Shown here piece by piece: positions 43,333-52,578 of a stretch of DNA of 64,000 nt. Both the position numbers and the translations under genes were made by a program. The stretch is from NCBI RefSeq assembly GCF_900116445.1, contig NZ_FPBH01000004.1:248001-312000 (forward strand), in the 5' to 3' direction. Under the pieces are notes generated by a model, which was not told the DNA's origin, searched no databases, and saw only the letters and a program-made list of their open reading frames with translations. Positions within the stretch are counted from its first letter, which is position 1. Each line of letters starts with the position of its first letter. The DNA comes from Paraburkholderia aspalathi (GTDB lineage: Bacteria; Pseudomonadota; Gammaproteobacteria; Burkholderiales; Burkholderiaceae).

Positions 43333-44018
43333 TCCTTAAAAGCGAAACGAGAGCGGACAACGAAGTCGGCGCCGCTTTGCGCTTGCTCGAACAAAGTAAG
43401 AGCGTCGAGCGTGTAACCTCTCGTCGCCAAAGCAGAAAAGATCGCCTCGAGTCGCAGTCGTATCTTCGCCTGGTCCGCGACTGGCAGCCTGTCCGTCAGT
43501 GTCATGTGAAATCGGAATCTATCGAACACATAAGGGTAGCCCCACCCCGACGTATAGGCGGCCCCGATGGTGTCGAGTCCATTGCTCAGTCGACGTTGGA
43601 GTTCGGACTCGGTGAGTGGCGCGCGAAACGGCTCAAATTCGTCCACGATCATCGAGGCCAAGCTCTGTAACATCGGTGATGGCCGAATCGGAACAAGCGC
43701 AAAAAATCCGTCCATCACATCGACCTTGAACTCGCCCAATTGGCACGGTTCGTTCACCTCGACAAAGCGCGCGAGTGCTTCTTCCAATTCAGCAACATTG
43801 CGGCCAGCGGCGAGTCTGAATGGCGCCTTCAGCGTCGCGTGAAAGCCATAACGTCGCGGCGCCGTCGTGATCGCGCCTACTTCGGTATCGCGTTCGATTA
43901 GAGCATCGGGCGAGTCGCTCCGAAAAGCGTCACGACCCAACCATCGAGCCGCGGTTTGCGTCAACTCATCCTCAGCGGGAGGCGTGTAATATATCGCATA
44001 GCGCGGTTCAGAAGACAT
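43317..44018 (-). CDS. DUF1045 protein of phn operons (2H phosphoesterase-like)
   Basis: In this 233-aa protein from ATG 44018, MSSEPRYAIYYTPPAEDELT opens the protein, and the two HxT-type motifs appear as YGFHATLKAPF and RFHMTLTDRLP. This is the 2H phosphoesterase pattern. DUF1045 genes are regular companions of phnM and phnN, where a cyclic ribose phosphate would be a logical substrate. That role is inferred. It starts 10 bases after phnM. Confidence 0.8.
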   Translation of the reverse strand: MSSEPRYAIYYTPPAEDELTQTAARWLGRDAFRSDSPDALIERDTEVGAITTAPRRYGFHATLKAPFRLAAGRNVAELEEALARFVEVNEPCQLGEFKVDVMDGFFALVPIRPSPMLQSLASMIVDEFEPFRAPLTESELQRRLSNGLDTIGAAYTSGWGYPYVFDRFRFHMTLTDRLPVADQAKIRLRLEAIFSALATRGYTLDALTLFEQAQSGADFVVRSRFAFKECTAT

Positions 44019-44028
44019 GGTGAAATCT

Positions 44029-45159
44029 TTACGCGACGCGCTGCCCAAGGACATATGTGGCACGCGGTACAGGTAGATTGTCGTTGACCCGCACGCGCAC
44101 AAAATCGGCACGCAGACCCGTTTTGATCGCGCCTCGATCATTCAAGCCAACCGCTGTTGCTGGCGCCTCTGACACTGTAGCGATCGCACGGGGCAGCGAC
44201 CACCCTACTTTCCTTTGAAGCTCAAAGACAGCCATCATCAAACTACTAGGAATATAGTCGGACGACAAAATGTCAAGAAGGCCTTCTTCCGCCAGGTCAA
44301 GTGCTGACACATTGCCAGAATGCGAACCACCGCGGACCACATTAGGAGCGCCCAACATCGTGGCCAAGCCATGGGTTCGCGCAGCTTTTGCAGCTTCCAA
44401 GGTCACCGGGAACTCTGAAATGACCAGGCCTTCTCTAGACGCACACTCGACATGCTCGACCGAGGTGTCATCGTGACTCATTACCGGAATAGTGCGTGCA
44501 GCGCATCGCTTGATAACTTCAGCGCGATGAACCTCCGCAAAACGTTGTTCGTCAGTAAGCTGGGCTAATGTAGCCGCGAATTGCTCGTCAGTGATGCCGC
44601 CATCCTGGAAACTGAAACGGCGCCATTTATCACGATCGGCCCATTGCCGTTGCCCGGGTGTATGGTCCATCACAGAGGCCAAGCGCATCAACGGATGCGT
44701 ACACAGTCCGTCGAACAATACGACGATGTCTTGCGTCGCTACCTCACAGCGCAAGTGGATATAGTGATCGACGCGTAACAGCTCCGCGGCCGTCAATTTA
44801 GTCAGTGCCTCGGCCGACTTGTAATGCTGCTCCGGATTTCGGATGCCGATGGCGCTCCGTGTCCCAATTGCAAGTGAGTCAAATACGGTCGTGATGCCAG
44901 CGACAGCGACTTGCGCATCATGCGTGAGCAGTGCTGATTCTGCGTTCCAAGTCACATTAGGACGCGGGCCCAGGTGCTTTTCCAGATTGTCGGTGTGAAG
45001 TTCCACAAACCCTGGCAGCAGATAATCCCCGTCCCAATCCTCCGCGTCTCGAGCTTGCGTCGTACCGGAAGAAATCTCGTCAATCCGGCCATTCTCGACT
45101 CGCACAACGCCTACGAACTCTTCGTCGGGCGTCACAATCCTTGCGTTCTTGATCAACAT
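44029..45159 (-). CDS. phnM: Ribose-1-methylphosphonate 5-triphosphate diphosphatase-type amidohydrolase
   Basis: In this 376-aa protein, the amidohydrolase motif PGFVELHTDNLEKHLGPRPN is followed by HDAQVAVAGITTVFDSLAIG and VMSHDDTSVEHV, all PhnM hallmarks. PhnM removes pyrophosphate from the 5-triphosphate intermediate before C-P cleavage. ATG 45159 (MLIKNARIVTPDEEF) is the conserved start. It follows phnL by 19 bases. Confidence 0.93.
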   Translation of the reverse strand: MLIKNARIVTPDEEFVGVVRVENGRIDEISSGTTQARDAEDWDGDYLLPGFVELHTDNLEKHLGPRPNVTWNAESALLTHDAQVAVAGITTVFDSLAIGTRSAIGIRNPEQHYKSAEALTKLTAAELLRVDHYIHLRCEVATQDIVVLFDGLCTHPLMRLASVMDHTPGQRQWADRDKWRRFSFQDGGITDEQFAATLAQLTDEQRFAEVHRAEVIKRCAARTIPVMSHDDTSVEHVECASREGLVISEFPVTLEAAKAARTHGLATMLGAPNVVRGGSHSGNVSALDLAEEGLLDILSSDYIPSSLMMAVFELQRKVGWSLPRAIATVSEAPATAVGLNDRGAIKTGLRADFVRVRVNDNLPVPRATYVLGQRVA

Positions 45160-45178
45160 TGATGTTGTCCCTACCTTT

Positions 45179-45931
45179 TTACGAGCCAATGTGCATCGAA
45201 ACACGTTCGAGCTCTAACCGCCGAGTCGCAACTTCGCCCCGCGTCATTTCGTCATGGAAGATTCCGACGACCGCTGTACCACGTTCACGCGCTTCAATGA
45301 TTATCTCGGTGACCACGGACCTATTCTTCGCGTCGAGTGACGCAGTTGGCTCATCGAGTAGTAAGACCGGATGTTCCGCGATCAGCCCACGCGCGATGTT
45401 GACGCGTTGCTGCTCGCCCCCGGAGAACGTCGTGGGCGCCACCTTCCACAGCTTCTCGGGGATATTCAAACGATCAAGCCACGTTCTAGCGCGTTGGCGT
45501 GCCTCTTCGACCTCGACGCCGCGAGCGACTATGGGCTCGGCCACGATATCCAGCGTCGGTACCCGGGGAATCACCCGCAGAAACTGACTAACATAGCCAA
45601 TTACATCGCGCCGGATCCTCATGATGTCATGGGGATCCGCATGAGTAAGGTTAAGAAACTTTTCGCACGACACTTCGTCGCGCAAGTGAATTGATCCAGT
45701 AGTGGCCAAGTAGTTGCCGTACAGACATCGCAGGAGCGTACTCTTGCCTGCGCCAGATTGCCCCACAAGCGCGACGCACTCTCCCCTCGAAACATCGAGG
45801 TCAACTCCACCCAAGGCTGGAATGGACTCCTCGCCCTGCGTGTGCAAGACGAAGGTCTTGGTGATGCCGCTTGTCCACAACATTAGCTTGTCGTCATGGA
45901 CAAAACGCATGTCTTTCGATTCGTCATTCAT
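45179..45931 (-). CDS. phnL: C-P lyase complex ABC-type subunit PhnL
   Basis: In this 250-aa ATPase-like protein, Walker A is GQSGAGKSTLLRCLYGN, the signature is FSGGEQQRVNIARGL and Walker B is LLLDEPTASLD. VSQFLRVIPRVPTLDIVAEP is typical for PhnL. PhnK and PhnL dimers bind the C-P lyase core and act in catalysis rather than import. It starts 48 bases after phnK. Confidence 0.93.
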   Translation of the reverse strand: MNDESKDMRFVHDDKLMLWTSGITKTFVLHTQGEESIPALGGVDLDVSRGECVALVGQSGAGKSTLLRCLYGNYLATTGSIHLRDEVSCEKFLNLTHADPHDIMRIRRDVIGYVSQFLRVIPRVPTLDIVAEPIVARGVEVEEARQRARTWLDRLNIPEKLWKVAPTTFSGGEQQRVNIARGLIAEHPVLLLDEPTASLDAKNRSVVTEIIIEARERGTAVVGIFHDEMTRGEVATRRLELERVSMHIGS

Positions 45932-45979
45932 AGAAGGCTCAGTTGTCCAATAAGCAGGCTCGGTTCTCGATAGGATTCG

Positions 45980-46750
45980 TCACGTCGGCAGCACCGAGGA
46001 AACAAGCAACTGGGTATATGGATGCTGCGGATCGTCGAGAACCTGGTCGGTTAATCCGGTTTCCACCACCCGTCCGTTTTGCATTACCATCAACCGATGC
46101 GCTAGAAGCCGTGCTACCCCGATGTCGTGAGTGACAATCACGCACGCGAGTCCTAATTGCGCCGTAAGTGTGCGAAGCAGGTCGAGCAACCGTGCCTGAA
46201 CTGACACATCGAGACCTGCCGTCGGCTCGTCCATTAAAACCAATCTTGGTTTCGTGACCAGGTTGCGAGCGATTTGCAGACGTTGTTGCATTCCGCCTGA
46301 AAATGAGGTTGGCCGATCGTCAATTCTCCGCACGTCGAGTTCGACGCGCTGCATCCAATCGATCGACTTCTCTCGGATTTTTCCATAATGACGGTCTCCG
46401 GTTGACATCAGCGGCTCACCGATGTTCGCCCCTGCTGACACCGTCATGCGCAGTCCGTCGCGCGGGTTTTGTTCGACGAAGCCCCATTCGGTGCGCATTA
46501 GCAAACGTCTTTGAGGCTCCGACATCGTCAAGAGATCCAGTGCATCGCCCTTCGCATTGCTGTAATGCAAAGTGCCGGAAGAAGACGGGACACGCAGCGC
46601 CAAGGTGTTGAGGAGCGTCGACTTTCCAGAACCTGACTCTCCAACGATGCACAAAACCTCACCGGAATAAAGGTCGAGATTTACCTCCTCGCAACCGATT
46701 CGATCGCCATATCGAGTCGTGAGTCCGCGCGCGGTGAGCAACGATTTCAT
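45980..46750 (-). CDS. phnK: C-P lyase complex ABC-type subunit PhnK
   Basis: In this 256-aa ATPase-like protein, Walker A is GESGSGKSTLLNTLALR, the signature is FSGGMQQRLQIARNL and Walker B is LVLMDEPTAGLDVSVQ. VEQNPRDGLRMTVSAGANIG is PhnK-specific wording. Its ATG overlaps the phnJ stop by four bases. It docks on PhnJ in the core complex. Confidence 0.93.
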   Translation of the reverse strand: MKSLLTARGLTTRYGDRIGCEEVNLDLYSGEVLCIVGESGSGKSTLLNTLALRVPSSSGTLHYSNAKGDALDLLTMSEPQRRLLMRTEWGFVEQNPRDGLRMTVSAGANIGEPLMSTGDRHYGKIREKSIDWMQRVELDVRRIDDRPTSFSGGMQQRLQIARNLVTKPRLVLMDEPTAGLDVSVQARLLDLLRTLTAQLGLACVIVTHDIGVARLLAHRLMVMQNGRVVETGLTDQVLDDPQHPYTQLLVSSVLPT

Positions 46751-47712
46751 TCATGATCCCCTGCATTTTTGGCTTCACGAGAAGCTGCTGCCTGAGCCTC
46801 TTGTGTGGCCTTATCTCCGGGCGCTTTGTCGCGTTGCTCCTCACAGTACTCGCTGTCCGAACAAACGAACATTCGTGTCCCCTTGTCATCGAGAATCATC
46901 TCGTCGAGATAGCTGTCGTTCGATCCGCAAAGCTCGCAGGCGTGGTCCCAACGCTCCACGGCAAACGGAAAGTCTTCGAAATCCAGGCTACGCACCTCGG
47001 TGTAGGGTGGAATTGCATAGATTTTTCGCTCCCGCCCAGCGCCGAACAATTGAAGCGCAGGATTCATGTGGAGCTTGGGATTATCGAACTTCGGAATTGG
47101 CGAAGGTGCCGTTAGGTAACGGTTGTTCACAATGACGGGATAGTTAGCTCCCGTGGCAATGGTTCCGTACCGTACGATGTCTTCGTAGAGCTTTACATTC
47201 ATCAGGCCGTATTCCGCCAACGCGTGGAGCTTGCGGCAGGCAATCAGACGTGGCTCGAGGTCATAGAGCGGCTCAGGCGAAGGCACTTGATAGACAATCA
47301 CCTGCTGCTCGGTCAGGGGCGTTTCCGGAACCCGATGGCGCGTCTGGACGATCGTAGCCTCAGAGGTCTTGCTCGTCGTTCGCACGCCCGTGGTTCGCGA
47401 GAAGAAACGGCGAATATTGACAGCGTTCGTCGTTTGATCCGAGCCCTGATCGATCACCTTAACGATGTCGTCGCGGCCGATAATCGCAGTGGTCACCTGG
47501 ATACCACCAGTTCCCCAGCCGTACGCCATGGGCATCTCTCGCGAGCCGAAAGGAATCTGGTGACCGGGAATCGCTATGGCTTTCAACAACGCACGACGAA
47601 TCATCCGCTTGGTTTGTTCGTCAAGGTAAGCAAAGTTGTAGCCTTCGATCGGGGATTCCGAACGTGCCACTACGTGCGTTGTGTCAGGTTGGTTTTGGGT
47701 TTGCGTGTTCAC
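46747..47712 (-). CDS. phnJ: C-P lyase catalytic subunit PhnJ (radical SAM)
   Basis: This 321-aa protein uses radical chemistry to cleave the carbon-phosphorus bond. The iron-sulfur cysteines are in CELCGSND and VCSDSEYCEEQRDKAP, matching the CX2C...CX5C arrangement with the last Cys as active residue. MPMAYGWGTGGIQVTTAIIG and FDNPKLHMNPALQLFGAGRE are conserved core segments. It overlaps phnI and phnK by four bases each. It appears complete. Confidence 0.95.
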   Translation of the reverse strand: MNTQTQNQPDTTHVVARSESPIEGYNFAYLDEQTKRMIRRALLKAIAIPGHQIPFGSREMPMAYGWGTGGIQVTTAIIGRDDIVKVIDQGSDQTTNAVNIRRFFSRTTGVRTTSKTSEATIVQTRHRVPETPLTEQQVIVYQVPSPEPLYDLEPRLIACRKLHALAEYGLMNVKLYEDIVRYGTIATGANYPVIVNNRYLTAPSPIPKFDNPKLHMNPALQLFGAGRERKIYAIPPYTEVRSLDFEDFPFAVERWDHACELCGSNDSYLDEMILDDKGTRMFVCSDSEYCEEQRDKAPGDKATQEAQAAASREAKNAGDHE

Positions 47713-48869
47713 TCTGCCTGCTCCTTCTCGCTGGCTGTGCGCAATGCTGGGTGTTCTGCACGAAGCCTTCTAAGCGTATTCAATTCGGATTGCACGTCCA
47801 CGTAGTGCGGCAGCTTCATATGCTGAACGTAGCCCGATGATTCGACGTTATCGCTGTGATACAACACGAATTCGAGGTCTTGTGCAGGAGCAGTGACAGC
47901 CTCGCCCAGTTCTTCAGCGCGCAAAGCGCGATCGACCAACGACATTGCCAAGACTTTACGTTCCGAATGGCCGAACGCAAGGCCGTACCCCTGCGTGAAG
48001 GCCGGCGGTGTTCTGGCGTCCCCTGCGAACTGAGTTATCGTCTGGCATTCCGTCATATCGATCTCGCCGAGTTCAATCGGAAAATCGAGCTCCGGTACAT
48101 TCATTTCTACAGGTACTTTGCCGAACCGGATCTCGCCGACATAGGGATGTCCGTCGCCATAGCCGCGCTGTGTCGAATACGCCAGCGAAAGTAGGAAACC
48201 CTCATCGGCGCGGGCGAGGTTTTGAAGGCGTACTGCACGCGTAGCAGGCATTAACAACGGCTCCACGGCGAGATCAATGGGTTCTGAACCGTCTGCCGTG
48301 GGCTGTTCCTGTTCAATCACCCCTTCCGCCTCGATCAATCGAAAGACGCGCGGCGTGATCGTCCGCTCCTGGCCTTCAGAGTTGGCAGCCTTGGTATCCG
48401 TATCGAACGCTTTCGTCGCCTTCGTCTGCGCGGTGTGAGGCTCGTGTGGTGCGTCGGACTGTTCAACGAGGAGTTTGAAATCGAGCAGGCGTTGCGTGTA
48501 GTCGTGCGTGGCCCCAAGCAGTTGCCCACCAGGAACATCCTTAAACGAGGCGGACACGCGGCGCTGCACTTCCATCTGTTCGGTATCAATCGAGACGGTA
48601 TAGCCAAATCGCTGCAGGGTCGTTCGGTATGCGCGCAAGAGGAAAATTGCCTCGATGAGATCGCCCGCTGCTTGTTTGATTGCTAGTGCAGCCAACTCTT
48701 CGTCGTAAAGAGATCCTTCAGCCATAACGCGAGCGACACCGAGACGCATCTGTTGGCGGATTTGGGAAATCGACAACTCTGGAATAGCTCGGTCGCCGCG
48801 GCGGGCGTCCTCGAGCAAGCGCCACGACGCTTCGATGGCTCGTTCGCCTCCTTTCACTGCGACGTACAT
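47709..48869 (-). CDS. phnI: C-P lyase core subunit PhnI
   Basis: In this 386-aa protein, MYVAVKGGERAIEASWRLLE is the standard start, and REIRFGKVPVEM-like and HVKLPHYVDVQSELNTLRRL segments fit PhnI. With PhnG and PhnH it displaces adenine of ATP by the phosphonate. The ATG at 48869 overlaps the phnH stop by one base (TAATG), so the longer ORF is rejected. Confidence 0.93.
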   Translation of the reverse strand: MYVAVKGGERAIEASWRLLEDARRGDRAIPELSISQIRQQMRLGVARVMAEGSLYDEELAALAIKQAAGDLIEAIFLLRAYRTTLQRFGYTVSIDTEQMEVQRRVSASFKDVPGGQLLGATHDYTQRLLDFKLLVEQSDAPHEPHTAQTKATKAFDTDTKAANSEGQERTITPRVFRLIEAEGVIEQEQPTADGSEPIDLAVEPLLMPATRAVRLQNLARADEGFLLSLAYSTQRGYGDGHPYVGEIRFGKVPVEMNVPELDFPIELGEIDMTECQTITQFAGDARTPPAFTQGYGLAFGHSERKVLAMSLVDRALRAEELGEAVTAPAQDLEFVLYHSDNVESSGYVQHMKLPHYVDVQSELNTLRRLRAEHPALRTASEKEQAE

Positions 48870-49480
48870 TATTTGATCTCCACATTGGTCGTACGCGGAA
48901 GTCCAACGATCTTGCGCCCGCACACGAGATAGCAGTCAACTCCGCAGGGTGCTAGCGCTTCAAGTGCCTTGCGCTGTTTCCAGAACCTGTCCGGAATACC
49001 CGTAGGAGCGATATCGAGGCTCGACTTGATCCCCGGTCCCGATAGAGTCAGCAATGGACCTCCTTCGAGCGCCTCGACGCGGATAAAAAGAGTTATCGAG
49101 GCCTGGGGTGTCTCAGGTGTTCCAAGAGCTAGCGCATCAAGACTGGACAACGTGGCAGTATTCGTAACGTATCCAAGCACAGCGCCTGAAAACTTGCCCG
49201 TAAGCGGCGCGCCAGTATGAAACCGGAGAGCTTGCGCTAGTGCAGCGTCGTGTTCCTGCAGCCATATAGGCGTCGAATAATCGGCAATCGTCAGTAAGGC
49301 TGCGAACGCCGCCTCTGGCCATTGGCGCGCGGCCGCTTGATCTACCGCTACATCAATGACGCCGATTGTTCCCGGGCGTGCAAGCGCGTCAAGTAATACT
49401 CGAAAACACGCTTGCGTATCGTGGACCGGGTCCTCGAGGCCGCGCACAAGCGCGTCGAGTGAATCCAGGTTAGCGCTCAA
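48869..49480 (-). CDS. phnH: C-P lyase core subunit PhnH
   Basis: In this 203-aa protein, DTQACFRVLLDALARPGTIG near the start, LTIADYSTPIWL and LLTLSGPGIKSSLDIAPTGI are PhnH motifs. It forms part of the PhnGHIJ core. The start overlaps the phnG stop by four bases, continuing the tightly packed operon. Confidence 0.92.
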   Translation of the reverse strand: MSANLDSLDALVRGLEDPVHDTQACFRVLLDALARPGTIGVIDVAVDQAAARQWPEAAFAALLTIADYSTPIWLQEHDAALAQALRFHTGAPLTGKFSGAVLGYVTNTATLSSLDALALGTPETPQASITLFIRVEALEGGPLLTLSGPGIKSSLDIAPTGIPDRFWKQRKALEALAPCGVDCYLVCGRKIVGLPRTTNVEIK

Positions 49481-49959
49481 TGTTCCCCCCGGACCATCGT
49501 GTAGAACTCAACCTTGGTTGATGCGGTTGCATCAGCCCGTTTTTGGCGCTCCTCGATCGAGGAGCGCTTTGCAGGTTCAATCAACTGCGCGCGGGTGGCG
49601 TCGCGCCAATGCGTGGATTGCAGCATTGCATCCGCCAACGCACTCAGTTCCGCACGCCGTTTGTCGCGACCTAATTGATAGGAAACACCCACGGTTGATG
49701 CGCCATCGGGAGATTTCAAGCGCAAGACAGCACGCGTGACCGTTGTCTCGCCTAGATTGAACGGATTACCAGTGCCGCCAATGCGGCCTCGGACCATCGT
49801 AAGACCCGTTTCGGGTGCGCGCAGCCACTCGAAAGCCGGCAGATCTGAACCGCCGCAGACTTTCATTAATGCCGTCTCCAACGTCCCACGGGGCACGCCG
49901 GCGATTTGCGCGAGCCAGCGTCGCCGCTCCAGGGCGTCATCGGGAGATGGTTCTTTCAT
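49477..49959 (-). CDS. phnG: C-P lyase core subunit PhnG
   Basis: In this 160-aa protein, RRRWLAQIAGVPRGTLETAL at the start, PETGLTMVRGRIGGTGNPFN and VGVSYQLGRDKRRAELSALA are typical. It is the first gene of the operon. No phnF, phnC, phnD or phnE precedes it; instead there is a kilobase of intergenic DNA with CGAACAT repeats and a porin facing away. Confidence 0.92.
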   Translation of the reverse strand: MKEPSPDDALERRRWLAQIAGVPRGTLETALMKVCGGSDLPAFEWLRAPETGLTMVRGRIGGTGNPFNLGETTVTRAVLRLKSPDGASTVGVSYQLGRDKRRAELSALADAMLQSTHWRDATRAQLIEPAKRSSIEERQKRADATASTKVEFYTMVRGEH

Positions 49960-50055
49960 ATCTGTTTTCCTCTGAAATGGTCAAATCACGCGTTTGCACA
50001 ATGGCCCCACGTAGGCGCGCGAACTAACCGTCAATCGAAGCGGGTCAGGTGACAA

Positions 50056-50148
50056 ACATTTCGAACATTTGACGTGTTTGCTTTGCAAGCAGGTGCGAGA
50101 TTAGCACCGAAGTATGTTCGTTATGTGACACCATACGTTCGATATGTG
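50056..50148. promoter_or_regulatory. Candidate DeoR-type operator cluster upstream of phnG
   Basis: Three copies of a motif of the form CACATATCGAACGTA are visible. One lies on the plus strand at 50056-50070 (AACATTTCGAACATT). Two lie on the minus strand at 50113-50127 and 50134-50148 (plus reading TATGTTCGTTATGTG and TACGTTCGATATGTG). The last two are exactly 21 bp apart, about two helical turns. They lie roughly 100-190 bp before phnG. Confidence 0.55.
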
Positions 50149-50449
50149 CGTTTTAAACTCGCCGCGCTCGCAAATTTTTTCCGGCTGATAGCCGGCGGAC
50201 GCAGCGTGGCAGCGCACGTCGCTGATCGATTGACAGCAATCAAAGTAGGAGACCCGATCTCCGAGCACAGGGGGCCGCCGCATGCAGCATGTGCTTGGAA
50301 TGGCGCCTTGTTGTCACAAACGATGGGGAAAACGCTGGGTGGCACAGAAGAAGGCACTAGCCGTAACACCAGAACCGATCCGAGCGCTGCGTAAAGTGTC
50401 CCAAGCGCGGATTTGCGGACGCTGGCCACATCCGATCGAACACGGATCG

Positions 50450-50516
50450 CCCATCTCGAACATTAAAACTGAACCCAATTTAACGATACGCTCACCAAAG
50501 TCACACAACGAACATA
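50450..50516 (+). promoter_or_regulatory. Further CGAACAT operator copies toward the porin
   Basis: Two plus-strand copies are present: CCCATCTCGAACATT at 50450-50464 and CACACAACGAACATA at 50502-50516. The second is almost the same as the site before the DeoR gene (CACAAAACGAACATA at 53550). The remainder of the 49960-51017 intergenic region shows no gene. Confidence 0.5.
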
Positions 50517-51017
50517 AATGATGGTTACGCTTCGCTTGAAGGTCGGGCCACCAAGTCAGTCCCACAATCGGTTGGCTGCGCAAGTGAGCAAACGGGAGGC
50601 GGCACAAGGTGTACGTCGTACGCCAGGGCCCTTCTGCTAATAGCTGGCAGGCAAATTAAGTACGTACTCCAAAATCTAAGTTATTTTATGGGCCCTCTCG
50701 AGCGTCAAACATGTTAGGACGAACTGAAAGTCATACGTAGGTTTAACACCCGTCCGCATGCAATCGGCTAGGGCTTTCGGTGAGGGTTCGCGGTGATTAC
50801 CGTGCCGCAGTCTTAAAAAATCGTGCCTCTCGCAAAAAACAGCAACCATTTTCAATATGGACTACTAACGATGTCAAAACAATCCGCGACAGCGTCTGCC
50901 TTACCATTCAGATGCGAAACTAAAAATCAGAACGCCAGCGACCCGTGTAAGTCACGAAAGCAGGCTGGACGACATGGAAAACCATTGACACTGTCTGCGA
51001 GGCAACTGCTTCGTACC

Positions 51018-52181
51018 ATGGGTTCGACACCCTTGAAAAACGTTGGATTGCGGGACCTGAAGACCATTAGGCGCCTCGCAGCGCTCATCGGCGTTGCCGC
51101 GACGGGTCTGGCACACGCGCAAAATAGTGTGACGCTGTATGGAGTAATCGATGTCGGACCAACGTTCGTCAGCAATGAGGGGGGTGCGCATAACGTCAAA
51201 CTGGATGACTCAGTTTATTCGGGGAATAGATGGGGCCTCAAGGGCACGGAAGATATGGGCGGTGGCCTCAAGGCGATTTTCTTGTTGGAAAACGGCTTCA
51301 ACGCTTTAAATGGACAATTGCGACAGGGCGGTCTTGAATTCGGCCGGTCATCCTGGGTTGGGCTGCAAAACGACTATGCAACGCTCACCATGGGCCGTCA
51401 GTACGACCTGATTGAAGATTTCACTGCCCGTCATGCAATGAGCAATTGGGCCAGTGGTTATGCGAATCATCAAGGCGATCTGGATCGATTGGGCGGGGAA
51501 TTGCTCAACAATTCCGTAAAGCTCCTAAGCGCAGAGTTCAACGGCTTTCAAGCTGGCGCGATGTATTCGTTCGGCAATGTCGCGGGTAGCGTTCACAAGC
51601 AGAGCGCCTGGGGGGCTGCCGCGCAGTACAGCCGTGGACCGTTCTCGGCCGGCACGGCCTATATGCGGCTCAACAACCCCTCCGGTGGCAACGCTATCGA
51701 CCCCTATGCGCAGATGGGCGTGTTTAGCTTTCTTGGCCAGACCACTGCCACGCGCGATCCCGCCACGGGGAAGGTTATGGACACCCAGTCTGCGCTTGCG
51801 GTCGATAGCCAAAGTATCTTGACGCTCGGCGCAAGTTACCTCCTTTCGAACGTCACGTACGGAATCGCCTATTCAGATGTGTGGTTCAAGGGTTTCGGCA
51901 AGACTTCTACACTACGGGCCTATGATGGCGGTGCATCTTGGCAAATTACACCGTCATTCTCGCTAGCAGCCGCCTACGTCTATTCAACCTTCGAAGCGCA
52001 TCACTACAACGAGGGTAGCCTCGGACTCGACTACTTGCTCTCCAAGCGTACCGATATCTATTTGCAGGGATCGTATCTTCGCGCTTCGGCCGGAGTCGAC
52101 GCAGTACAGGGTTACAGTTTCACCCCGTCAACGACCAGCACTCAGACCAGCGTGCATCTTGGCTTGCGTCACCGCTTCTAA
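51018..52181 (+). CDS. Gram-negative trimeric porin (OmpC-like)
   Basis: In this protein of about 387 aa from ATG 51018, the signal peptide LAALIGVAATGLAHA-QN is followed by the family start SVTLYGVIDVGPTF. GLKGTEDMGGGLKAIFLLEN and a C-terminal strand ending LGLRHRF with terminal Phe are typical of Burkholderiales porins. The 65 upstream codons of the longer ORF look non-coding. Its place between the phn operon and the DeoR gene suggests a role in substrate entry. Confidence 0.88.
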   Translation: MGSTPLKNVGLRDLKTIRRLAALIGVAATGLAHAQNSVTLYGVIDVGPTFVSNEGGAHNVKLDDSVYSGNRWGLKGTEDMGGGLKAIFLLENGFNALNGQLRQGGLEFGRSSWVGLQNDYATLTMGRQYDLIEDFTARHAMSNWASGYANHQGDLDRLGGELLNNSVKLLSAEFNGFQAGAMYSFGNVAGSVHKQSAWGAAAQYSRGPFSAGTAYMRLNNPSGGNAIDPYAQMGVFSFLGQTTATRDPATGKVMDTQSALAVDSQSILTLGASYLLSNVTYGIAYSDVWFKGFGKTSTLRAYDGGASWQITPSFSLAAAYVYSTFEAHHYNEGSLGLDYLLSKRTDIYLQGSYLRASAGVDAVQGYSFTPSTTSTQTSVHLGLRHRF

Positions 52182-52578
52182 GCCAGAGGATCGGCCGGAC
52201 TGCCGCGCGGCAATCAAGATGAGAACACGCTTCTCATCCAGATCGCCGCGCCATAGGCCGGACAGCTCTTGATAGCCGAACGGCCGATTTAAAGCTGGTC
52301 ATCTGCGTTATCGAGCCACAACATGCCAAATAGACAGCCATGTCGACGGAAATTGCGCAAATTCAGTTCCAATTGCCGCCGACGTCTCTCACCCATTGCA
52401 ATCTGTGTTTCCGGGGCTGCATCGTAGCAGCTGAGGGCAACCACAAGAGCCGCGGCAGTCCATGACCGACCGTCCGCGCCGTCTTGCTTTTTACCGCCTC
52501 AGAGCACCTAACGAGAAGCAAACGGGCGCATATCCTATCGTGCCTAATTTGCGCCTTGCTTTTCGGCGACTGTACGGA
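52182..52578. other. Intergenic region between the convergent porin and DeoR genes
   Basis: About 400 bases with no supported ORF. A TGCCGCGCGGCA palindrome at about 52202-52213 follows the porin stop but has no T-run, so a terminator is not claimed. Confidence 0.4.

Noticed and set aside
49960..50150. Possible Pho box before phnG
   Set aside because: I looked for tandem CTGTCAT-like repeats and found only CGAACAT-type motifs. The TGTGACA stretch at 50124-50130 is too short to call a Pho box.
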